A DNA stretch of 5,414 nt from an uncultured bacterium (GTDB lineage: Bacteria; Planctomycetota; Phycisphaerae; Phycisphaerales; SM1A02): positions 1 to 5,414 of the forward strand of contig CAIWNO010000152.1 of the NCBI GenBank assembly GCA_903914045.1. Reading direction: 5' to 3'. Position 1 is the first letter of the stretch. Every line of letters starts with the position of its first letter. The notes under the pieces are model-generated. The model made no database searches, was not told where the DNA came from, and saw nothing but the letters and a program-made list of their open reading frames with translations. Shown in pieces: positions 1 to 5,414 of this stretch. Position numbers and translations under genes: made by a program.

Positions 1-513
1 AACGGCGGCAGCGCGACCTTCAGGAAATGGTTGCTGCTCATCGTTAATAAAGCGGCGCTTCATTGGAAACGCAACTAGCACACCAAGAATGCTGGCCAAA
101 ACATTCCACAACAACATCTGGTGCCATTGCATGGGCTTGTTGGTGATGAACATGTACGCCATCAGCGCGGAGATAAGCGGACCAGTCATGTAGCCGGCCG
201 CGGTGGCGATGCTTTGCACCGCGTTGTTCTCCAAAATGGTGAGGTCCTTGGCAACTTGCAAGCGCGACATGGCGCGGAACATGACAAAACTAAGAATGAC
301 GCTGGTCACGCCAACGCCTAAAGTCCATCCAGTTTTGGCTCCAATATAAAGATTGGTGGCGCTGAGAATGCCGCCAAGAAAAAACCCAGTGAGCGCGGCG
401 CGCAGCGTGAGTTGCGCCATGTTGCCTCGATACACATTCTCCAGCCACCATCGATCTTTTTGCTCACGCGTCCAAGTGCGAACTTGCTCATCGGAGAGAT
501 GTTCTATTGCCAT
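1..513 (-). CDS. OPT-family oligopeptide transporter, N-terminal part (C-terminus beyond left edge)
   Basis: Inner-membrane transporter of the OPT superfamily, whose members import oligopeptides or metal chelates, probably by proton coupling. Only the first 171 residues are in the window; bacterial members usually exceed 500. The reverse-strand frame stays open from an ATG at 513-511 to the edge. Family-like motifs are visible: NLYIGAKTG at residues 54-62, ENNAVQ at 95-100 followed by SIATAAGYMTGP, and PFPEGRAAA at 162-170, resembling the conserved FPEG-A segment. Hydrophobic segments lie near residues 36-56, 62-80, 102-123 and 132-150. The N-terminus is a charged cytosolic-looking segment (EQVRTWTREQKDRWW). 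No Shine-Dalgarno sequence precedes the ATG, but no better in-frame start is seen upstream. It lies 54 bases downstream of the deiminase gene on the same strand, so co-transcription is possible. The family is fairly certain; the substrate is unknown. Confidence 0.88.
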   Translation of the reverse strand, partial: MAIEHLSDEQVRTWTREQKDRWWLENVYRGNMAQLTLRAALTGFFLGGILSATNLYIGAKTGWTLGVGVTSVILSFVMFRAMSRLQVAKDLTILENNAVQSIATAAGYMTGPLISALMAYMFITNKPMQWHQMLLWNVLASILGVLVAFPMKRRFINDEQQPFPEGRAAAV

Positions 514-567
514 GCCGCAAAGATAACTTGCGATTGGACTTGTCGCAGGCGAGCAATGGTGAATGTA

Positions 568-2214
568 TTAAGTGGCGTCTCCATACGACAAGAGCAAGAA
601 GCCCATATCGCCCGTGTCAGTGACACCATCTCTGTTCAAGTCAGATGGGCAATCGAGAATATTTTCGCAGTCACCCCATTCCAACAACATGATTCCAAGA
701 TCGTTGTTGCTCACCACGCCATCACCATCGAAATCACCATTGCGCTGTTGCGTGCCGTTGATGGTGAAAGAAACATCGCTTTGATCAGAACCGGTCATGC
801 CCGAACTGTCGCGAGCCAACACTCGAATGCGCGCGTTGGTGCTATACACGTCGGGAACACTCCATGTGTACGCGCCGTCATTTGCCTCGCTGGCAGCCAC
901 CGTGGAAAAGTTGGCGCCGTCATCAAGTGACAACTGAATGTCCACCGACGTGATGTCGCGCACGTGATCGCTGATCCAATTCACGCTTACCACACTTGCG
1001 GGAGTGAGTTGCTGAGCGATGTTTGGACTTTGCACATAGACAACCGGATTGTTGCCGCCAGTGTGCTTGGGGTAATGCATGACAATGCAATGCATGGCGC
1101 CCGCCGCGGTGATGATGTTCTGACATCCAATTGCCACTACGGTCTTGCCTGGCAACGCCGCCTGCCACGCGGCAACCGCCGGTGCGTTGTAGGGAGACAC
1201 GGTGGTGTTGGTGTAGCTTGGAATCAAAACCAAATCGTTGCAGATCACAGAATTCACATAGGTGTAATGCACGCCGCTAATCAAACGCGCAGGTACTCGA
1301 TAGACGGTGTAGCCCCTACTTTGCATGTCAACAGCCGCCGCGTCGCAAGTGAGAGCCTGCGCTGATCCAACATTGGAGGGCCAAGAACTAATCATGATTT
1401 TGTCGGCGGCGATGGGCATGAACCACATGTCCACATGGCCGGTGGCGTCCACAGTCCAAGGAAGTTGCGTTTGCCAACGCGTGAACATTCCGTAATACAA
1501 TTGGAACAGTTCCGAAATTTCAGTTTCGGTGAGACTTGGATTGTTATCCACCGTCAAGCGCGTGGCGAATCCAAGGCCCGGCTCACCCATGTGAAAGTTG
1601 CCGCCGGAATGCAGCAAGTTGAGCGCGTACAAAGGCTTCTTCAAGGCGCTCGAAAGAACTGTTGGAATGGCGTTGTCAAGCGGCCGCGTGCTGTAGTAAA
1701 TGCTGTCAACAATCACGCGCACTCCGGATTCATAGACAAAGCGCGGACCATAATCGCGCATCCAAATACTGTTGAGAGCTCCTGTGAATGTTCGCACGCG
1801 GCTCATGTCCACGCCATTGCTGTTAAAGCTGCTGGTCATGGCCGCAAGGTCGGTTGAATTCGCCACCACAACAATTACATCGGCTTGACCAACGGTGGTG
1901 ATTTGCTTTGCCATTTGCGCCAAAATTGTTTTCCAACTGGTGGAGCCGGACCAACCATAAATAATGGCTTCAGATGGCGCGTATTCACTTGGCGCAATCA
2001 GCGCGCCCTGCGGAGTGGTTGTGACCGCGCGCGTTTGAATCTGCGGATTATTTTTAATCCATTCTTTTTCCATGGGTGTAAGCGTGCGTGGCAAACTTGG
2101 CACATCAGCAAGCACCTGATTGATTGGATTGAATTTGGAAATGCCTTGGCCCGCGTTGACGGAGACGGCACATGCAAGAGAGGCGATCAATGACAATGTG
2201 TAACGGGTTGACAT
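568..2214 (-). CDS. Secreted PPAD-like peptidyl-arginine/agmatine deiminase with Ig-like and dockerin-like C-terminal domains
   Basis: This 548-residue exported enzyme of the agmatine deiminase/bacterial peptidylarginine deiminase (PAD_porph) family would hydrolyse a guanidino group to a ureido group plus ammonia. Residues 1-21 form a signal peptide (hydrophobic TLSLIASLACAVSV, likely cleavage after VNA), then a linker of about 50 residues. The catalytic fold spans about 75-383. Expected active-site elements are all present: WMRDYGP at 151-157 (Asp154), GGNF at 204-207, GHVD at 259-262 (His260, Asp262) and GAMHC at 372-376, with Cys376 the likely nucleophile. Residues 388-486 look like an Ig/FN3-type beta domain (LSLDDGANFSTVA, NDGAYTWSVP). 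Residues 492-546 carry two EF-hand-like repeats. Signal peptide, catalytic domain, Ig-like domain and C-terminal module in that order parallels Porphyromonas PPAD. The ATG has AAGGA ten bases upstream. The export signal argues against cytosolic agmatine catabolism, but free agmatine as substrate is not excluded. Confidence 0.9.
   Translation of the reverse strand: MSTRYTLSLIASLACAVSVNAGQGISKFNPINQVLADVPSLPRTLTPMEKEWIKNNPQIQTRAVTTTPQGALIAPSEYAPSEAIIYGWSGSTSWKTILAQMAKQITTVGQADVIVVVANSTDLAAMTSSFNSNGVDMSRVRTFTGALNSIWMRDYGPRFVYESGVRVIVDSIYYSTRPLDNAIPTVLSSALKKPLYALNLLHSGGNFHMGEPGLGFATRLTVDNNPSLTETEISELFQLYYGMFTRWQTQLPWTVDATGHVDMWFMPIAADKIMISSWPSNVGSAQALTCDAAAVDMQSRGYTVYRVPARLISGVHYTYVNSVICNDLVLIPSYTNTTVSPYNAPAVAAWQAALPGKTVVAIGCQNIITAAGAMHCIVMHYPKHTGGNNPVVYVQSPNIAQQLTPASVVSVNWISDHVRDITSVDIQLSLDDGANFSTVAASEANDGAYTWSVPDVYSTNARIRVLARDSSGMTGSDQSDVSFTINGTQQRNGDFDGDGVVSNNDLGIMLLEWGDCENILDCPSDLNRDGVTDTGDMGFLLLSYGDAT
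577..741 (-). other. Dockerin-like tandem EF-hand domain within the deiminase
   Basis: Residues 492-546 of the deiminase contain two calcium-loop repeats. Loop 1 has Asp494, Asp496, Asp498, Ser502 and Asp505 at ligand positions 1, 3, 5, 9 and 12. Loop 2 has Asp525, Asn527, Asp529, Asp533 and Asp536 at the same positions. Each loop is followed by a hydrophobic helix (LGIMLLEWG and MGFLLLSYG). The repeats are joined by a linker with Cys516 and Cys522, which could form a disulfide. This matches type I dockerin loops, and this tail type is frequent on planctomycete exported proteins. Known dockerins bind cohesins in cellulosomes; in planctomycetes the partner is generally unknown, so a cell-surface or sorting role is only inference. 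Confidence 0.85.
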
Positions 2215-2433
2215 GCTTGCTGTGTCCTTAAGGGATGTATTGATGAGGGCCGTGACAAATTGATGCGGTGAGTCCGAAAAAAGATAATTGGTGTGAAGTG
2301 AGTTAGGGTAATCCTAATACGGTAAAAGTCGAGTAAATACTTTGAAATTAGGGCAAATATCGTGGTTTCATGGCATGAATAAAATTGGATTGGTAAATAA
2401 AGACAGGTAAAACTATTTAGAAATTTAAAATTG
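2215..2433. promoter_or_regulatory. AT-rich divergent intergenic region; presumed promoters for both directions
   Basis: This non-coding stretch separates the leftward deiminase/OPT genes from the rightward Cys-rich/efflux genes, so by position it should hold promoters for both. It is visibly richer in A and T than the flanking genes. No convincing sigma-70 promoter is seen. The best rightward candidate is weak: TTGGAT at 2385-2390 and TAAAAC at 2408-2413 with a 17-base spacer. Two short inverted repeats, TTAGG-N5-CCTAA at 2303-2317 and AAAGT-N9-ACTTT at 2325-2343, could be operators, but arms this short are expected by chance in a region of this size. No RNA gene or coding frame is supported here. 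Confidence 0.5.
2225..2229 (-). promoter_or_regulatory. Shine-Dalgarno sequence of the deiminase gene
   Basis: AAGGA on the minus strand lies ten bases upstream of the ATG at 2214-2212. It supports this start, which also yields a complete signal peptide. Confidence 0.6.
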
Positions 2434-2937
2434 ATGCTTGCGAACTTGAATTCTTGGGTTAGCCTAACTCAACGCATGTTCGCAACTCCACGAGTGCTGA
2501 TCACTTTGCTGGCCGCTCTTTGGCTGCCGGTGTGTCATTGTCAATTGTCCATGTTTCTTTTTGACAATGTGGCGTGCCACGATGGCGCCCAGAAGTCCAG
2601 TGTTGGCGTTTCGAGTTCTGTGGCTGATTGCTGCAAGAAAGTCACGCGCTCATGTTGCGCGGAGAAATCGAAAAAGACCGCGCAGGAAAATTCCAATTCA
2701 AGTCCAAAGCCCGTTTGCCAAACTTGCGCGTGCTGCGTGACCAAGGCGCCGCCGCCTGCGCCACCCACGATTGATTTGACCGCGGTTGAATTTGTTCTTC
2801 CGCCATCGCTGTTTGATTTTGTCACCGCCGGAAACACAATCGACAATCCTTCGCTTGAACTGTGCCAGCACGATCCGCCAGGGCCGCCCCTGCGCGTGAA
2901 CCAACGCTGCGCCATCCATTCGCACTGGATCATTTGA
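2434..2937 (+). CDS. Small exported cysteine-rich protein, possible periplasmic metal binder
   Basis: I do not recognise a named family. From the ATG at 2434 the protein has 167 residues. A hydrophobic stretch (VLITLLAALWLPVC, about residues 21-34) looks like a signal peptide or N-terminal anchor. It has 13 cysteines, many clustered: CHC at 34-36, CC at 66-67, CC at 74-75 and CQTCACC at 95-101. A Lys/Ser-rich segment separates the clusters, a Pro-rich segment (APPPAPPT) follows, and the C-terminus contains HDPPGPPLRV with late cysteines at 144 and 159. Such spacing suggests metal binding or several disulfides. It sits 81 bases before a TolC-family gene in the same direction, favouring a role with the efflux system. 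Neither start has a clear Shine-Dalgarno sequence. The ATG at 2476 would give a shorter, more typical signal peptide (MFATPRVLI...) and is a real alternative; TTG at 2431 is less likely. Confidence 0.7.
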   Translation: MLANLNSWVSLTQRMFATPRVLITLLAALWLPVCHCQLSMFLFDNVACHDGAQKSSVGVSSSVADCCKKVTRSCCAEKSKKTAQENSNSSPKPVCQTCACCVTKAPPPAPPTIDLTAVEFVLPPSLFDFVTAGNTIDNPSLELCQHDPPGPPLRVNQRCAIHSHWII

Positions 2938-2952
2938 ACTCCAATCACGTTT

Positions 2953-2982
2953 GAAATGCTCAGGAATTTTCCTGCGCATTTT
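2953..2982 (+). terminator. Strong hairpin between the Cys-rich gene and the TolC gene; terminator or attenuator
   Basis: AAATGC at 2954-2959 pairs with GCATTT at 2976-2981, and CAGGAA at 2961-2966 pairs with TTCCTG at 2969-2974. The stem has a single internal mismatch (T2960/C2975), plus a possible G-T pair at the base. The hairpin begins 15 bases after the stop codon at 2937 and is followed by a T-rich stretch to 3002 interrupted by GTCCTGTG, so the uridine tract is imperfect. Only 36 bases separate it from the next start codon, leaving little room for a separate promoter. Partial termination or mRNA processing within one operon is therefore likelier than a clean transcript end. Confidence 0.6.
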
Positions 2983-3007
2983 GTCCTGTGATTTTATTTT
3001 TCAATTT

Positions 3008-3011
3008 GGAG
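3008..3011 (+). promoter_or_regulatory. Shine-Dalgarno sequence of the TolC-family gene
   Basis: GGAG sits seven bases before the ATG at 3019. This spacing selects that ATG over the in-frame TTG at 3013, which would lie only one base from the motif. Confidence 0.6.
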
Positions 3012-3018
3012 TTTGAAC

Positions 3019-4464
3019 ATGAAAAACTTTTTGCACTTGTTGGGGCACTGCGTGCGCCGCAATACCTTCCATGCGCTTGTAACGGCGACAACGCCAAGCG
3101 TCATTCTGACTTTGACCGCGTTGCTGGTGAATGGTTGCGCCACTCAAACATTTGAACAACCCGCGTCGCTTGGCGCGGACTTGCAAAGCCGCGCCGGCGT
3201 GGCGCCAGTCTGGACGCATCCCGACGCGAAGGTGATAGACGCGCAAACATTGCATGCCGCAGCGGTGACCGCTCTGCCAAATCCGCTGAATGAAGTGGAC
3301 GCGGTCGCGATTGCGCTTGATGCCAGTCCATCCATTGCGAAATTGATTTCACAAACAAGCTCACTGCGCGCGGAGGCGATTGATATTTCAACGCCGTCGA
3401 ATCCTGTCGTGAACTTCACCTCTGGTGTTCCGCTTGATTCCATGAGCGCAGTTCCAATTTTCGCCATGCTGATGTTTCAAGTTGATGAACTTTGGAAGCA
3501 ACCATTGCGCAGCGAGGTCGCGCGCGATAATTATCAAGCGGCGCTGTTGTCACTTGGAGCGAGCGCGGTTGCGCTTGCGGTTGAAACGCGTGTGGCGTGG
3601 CATGAAGTGGCCATGCGAAGCGAGGAGCGCAATCTGGCGCAAAGTGATTTGCAAATCACTGAGAATTTGTTGGCGATTGCGCGCGAGCGTTTCGCGGTTG
3701 GGGAATCGACGGGCGACGCCGTTGCAAAGTCGCAAGCCGAGTTAACTGATGCGCACCATCGGTTAATGCAGGCGCGTGAAATGCTTTCGGCGGCTCAGTT
3801 ATCGCTGATGGCGTTACTTGGCCGCGCGGAGGCGTCCACGGATTGGCGAACAGGCGCGCCTGATTCATCATCTGCGTTCGCAATTCATGCGCCAATTGCC
3901 AATGAGCAGAAATTACTAGCCGCATTGGCGGACAGTCGACTTGATGTGCGAGCGGCGCAGGCGCAAGCAAACGCGGCGAAGAGCAAAGTTGAATTGGCCC
4001 GAAAAAGTCGCTCCAACAAACTTGATGTGGGCGCGGGATTTGACCGCGATATGGAAGGCGATAAAGCGATTGCATTTAGCGCTAATGTGGAGTTGCCAAT
4101 TTTCAACAACGGGTCGGCGCGCATTGACAAGGCGGAGGCTGAATTGCAAACCGCCAACATTGAAGCCGAGCGAGTACGGCAAGCAGCCATTATTGAATTG
4201 CGCGCCGCCATGGTGAAGGCCTTGGCCCTGCAAGAGAAGCGCGACATCAGCGGGGTTAATTCGCTGGCTCCAAGCGCGGAAATATTTAAGCGCGCCCAAC
4301 TTTCCGCGGATGTTGGCGAAGGCTCGCGCCGCGACGTCATTGACGCGCAACACGCTTTCAACCACGCCAAACTTGAGTTGAATGATTTGGAACGTCAACG
4401 CCGCGGCGCACGACTTGCGCTGGCCAAAGCCGCGGGCTTTCTTCCAGCGGAGGTAATGCCATGA
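3019..4464 (+). CDS. TolC-family outer-membrane efflux lipoprotein (CusC/CzcC-like)
   Basis: Outer-membrane channel of a tripartite efflux pump, 481 residues. A long N-terminal signal (hydrophobic SVILTLTALLV) ends in VNGC with Cys40 as the probable lipidated residue, so it is likely a lipoprotein as in many OMF proteins. The body is helical and rich in Ala, Glu, Arg and Gln, with the duplicated TolC layout. Repeat 1 covers roughly residues 90-270, with SNPVVNFTSGVPL at 127-139, a long helix around 165-225 and ARERFAVGESTGDAVAKSQ at 221-239. Repeat 2 covers roughly 295-475, with SRLDVRAAQAQANAAKS at 306-322 (the family's RPDV-RAA element, with Pro replaced by Leu) and SANVELPIFNNG at 354-365. 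Its stop overlaps the start of the adaptor gene (ATGA), indicating an operon and probable translational coupling. TolC family is near certain; substrate class is inferred only from the Cys-rich neighbour. Confidence 0.92.
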   Translation: MKNFLHLLGHCVRRNTFHALVTATTPSVILTLTALLVNGCATQTFEQPASLGADLQSRAGVAPVWTHPDAKVIDAQTLHAAAVTALPNPLNEVDAVAIALDASPSIAKLISQTSSLRAEAIDISTPSNPVVNFTSGVPLDSMSAVPIFAMLMFQVDELWKQPLRSEVARDNYQAALLSLGASAVALAVETRVAWHEVAMRSEERNLAQSDLQITENLLAIARERFAVGESTGDAVAKSQAELTDAHHRLMQAREMLSAAQLSLMALLGRAEASTDWRTGAPDSSSAFAIHAPIANEQKLLAALADSRLDVRAAQAQANAAKSKVELARKSRSNKLDVGAGFDRDMEGDKAIAFSANVELPIFNNGSARIDKAEAELQTANIEAERVRQAAIIELRAAMVKALALQEKRDISGVNSLAPSAEIFKRAQLSADVGEGSRRDVIDAQHAFNHAKLELNDLERQRRGARLALAKAAGFLPAEVMP

Positions 4465-5414
4465 CATCAACTATTCCCCTACCAAGCGTTCGCATTGGAA
4501 CACGAGTGGTGTTACCCGCGGTGATTGTGTTCAGCGCGCTTTCCATTCTTGCGTGGTCAAGTTGGCGCGCGTGGGCGCCGCTCACAATGGTGCGCGCGGT
4601 GCCAGTGGTCATTCGTGCGGCAAGCACGGCCACCAATGCCGAAATCATTTCTGCCACCAACACTGCGACTGTTGCGGACAACGCACAAAATCGTGAAAGC
4701 CAAATGAACGCGGCGCCAACTTCAACGCCGCGTGGCGCGGTGGTGCAAGCGCCAGGCTGGGTGGAGCCATCTCCATTTCCAATTGCGGCGTCGGCGCTGA
4801 CAAGCGGAGTTGTGCGCGAAGTGTTGGTGTTGGAGGGCGACCATGTTGAGAAGAATCAAGTGGTGGCGCGGCTGATCAACGACCAATCACAAATTGCGCT
4901 GCGAGGACGTGAGGCGGAGGTGAAAATAAAATCAGCGGAGCTTGCAATGTTGCAAGATGAACTTGATCGCAAGCAAAAGTTACTGGCCGGTGGCGGAGTG
5001 AGCCAGGGCGAAGTTGCTCGACTTTCCATCAAAGTGCTTGGCGCCAAGGCCGTGGTGGATCAAGCGAATGCGGCGCGCGAAGAAGCCGAACTCACTTTGG
5101 GACGCGCGGACATTCGCGCACCCGTTGCGGGCGTTGTCATGGCACGTCTTGCTGCGCCCGGTTCTTTAGTTGGTATGGACGCATCAACCGCGGCGGTTGT
5201 GCAATTGTTTGATCCCAACAACTTGCAAGTTCGCACAGACGTACCGCTTGCAGATGCTGGACGACTGCGCGTGGGTCAACAAGCGCAAGTGCAATTTGAT
5301 TCCTTGCCTGGTCAAACTGTTCGCGGTCGAGTGTTGCGGCTTGTGCAGCAAGCGGACATTGCAAAGAACACGCTGCAAGCAAAGGTGTTGCTGGAAAATC
5401 CGCCGCCAGGTTTG
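4461..5414 (+). CDS. Periplasmic adaptor (HlyD/RND membrane fusion protein) of an efflux pump, C-terminus beyond right edge
   Basis: The frame is open from the ATG at 4461 to the edge, giving 318 residues. It would bridge the inner-membrane pump and the TolC-family channel. A single membrane anchor lies at about residues 17-32 (VLPAVIVFSALSILAW). An unusual Ala/Thr/Asn-rich linker (about 52-92) follows, then APGWVEPSPFPI at 97-108. The two lipoyl half-motifs are clear: ALTSGVVREVLVLEGDHVEKNQVVARL at 112-138 is interrupted by a short helical hairpin (about 143-212), then DIRAPVAGVVMARLAAPGS at 217-235. A beta-barrel region follows (LQVRTDVPLADAGRLRVGQ at 255-273, then VQFDSLPGQTVRGRVLRL at 277-294). 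Family members are commonly around 400 residues, so the membrane-proximal end is missing. The four-base overlap with the TolC gene supports co-translation. Whether the pump is RND or MacB-like ABC cannot be decided here. Confidence 0.92.
   Translation, partial: MTSTIPLPSVRIGTRVVLPAVIVFSALSILAWSSWRAWAPLTMVRAVPVVIRAASTATNAEIISATNTATVADNAQNRESQMNAAPTSTPRGAVVQAPGWVEPSPFPIAASALTSGVVREVLVLEGDHVEKNQVVARLINDQSQIALRGREAEVKIKSAELAMLQDELDRKQKLLAGGGVSQGEVARLSIKVLGAKAVVDQANAAREEAELTLGRADIRAPVAGVVMARLAAPGSLVGMDASTAAVVQLFDPNNLQVRTDVPLADAGRLRVGQQAQVQFDSLPGQTVRGRVLRLVQQADIAKNTLQAKVLLENPPPGL

Noticed and set aside
527..549. Stem CTTGCGA / TCGCAGG between the deiminase and OPT genes as a terminator
   Set aside because: It has only seven pairs including one G-T, a nine-base loop and no strong uridine tract in the direction of transcription.
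412..930. 172-residue open frame on the plus strand, antisense to the deiminase and OPT genes
   Set aside because: It overlaps two well-supported genes on the opposite strand and has no recognisable domain or start signal. Its composition is what a reversed coding strand gives.
2303..2343. Inverted repeats TTAGG-N5-CCTAA and AAAGT-N9-ACTTT as operator sites
   Set aside because: Arms of five bases with variable gaps are expected about twice by chance in a region this size. No regulator gene is present to support them.
2385..2413. TTGGAT-N17-TAAAAC as a sigma-70 promoter for the Cys-rich gene
   Set aside because: It has only 3/6 and 4/6 matches to consensus in an AT-rich region. It is mentioned as a candidate but is too weak to call separately.
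2541..2979. Minus-strand open frames (135 and 93 residues) opposite the Cys-rich gene
   Set aside because: These are the only serious rivals to the Cys-rich gene, but they lack an export signal or motif pattern. The plus-strand frame has a signal peptide, patterned cysteines and the direction of the following operon.
3885..4470. Long minus-strand open frames (161 and 184 residues) opposite the TolC-family gene
   Set aside because: They are shadows of a coding frame with clear TolC-family motifs. They are Ala/Ser/Arg-rich with no domain pattern or ribosome binding site.

Overview
The window looks like chromosomal DNA of a planctomycete, most likely of the Phycisphaerae type. The main evidence is the C-terminus of the secreted deiminase. 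It has two dockerin-like EF-hand repeats of the form D-x-D/N-x-D-G-V ... LLL..(W/Y)G, joined by a short Cys-bounded linker, a tail common on exported proteins of that group. The sparse Shine-Dalgarno signals and the style of the OPT transporter and HlyD-type adaptor also fit. The assignment is from pattern memory, not a search, and a related PVC-group bacterium is possible.

Left half (minus strand): an OPT-family oligopeptide/metal-chelate transporter is cut by the left edge (1-513, N-terminal 171 residues). Upstream of it in the same direction, 54 bases away, is a complete 548-residue exported protein (568-2214). It carries a peptidyl-arginine/agmatine deiminase (PPAD-like) catalytic domain, an Ig-like domain and a dockerin-like C-terminus. 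The two could be co-transcribed, which would suggest processing of extracellular arginine-containing peptides followed by peptide uptake. This is inference.

Middle: an AT-rich divergent intergenic region (2215-2433) separates the two gene groups. It has no convincing promoter match.

Right half (plus strand): a small exported cysteine-rich protein with 13 Cys (2434-2937) is followed by a strong hairpin (2953-2982). Next come a TolC-family outer-membrane lipoprotein (3019-4464) and, overlapping it by ATGA, the periplasmic adaptor of a tripartite efflux pump (4461 to beyond the right edge). The inner-membrane pump component would be expected to the right of the window. The Cys-rich protein beside a TolC/adaptor pair suggests metal efflux, with the small protein as a possible periplasmic metal binder. 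No substrate can be read from the sequence.

I see no rRNA, tRNA, CRISPR array, insertion sequence or obvious mobile-element boundary. The strongest candidates for something little described are the PPAD-like deiminase with a dockerin-type tail and the Cys-rich protein heading the efflux cluster.
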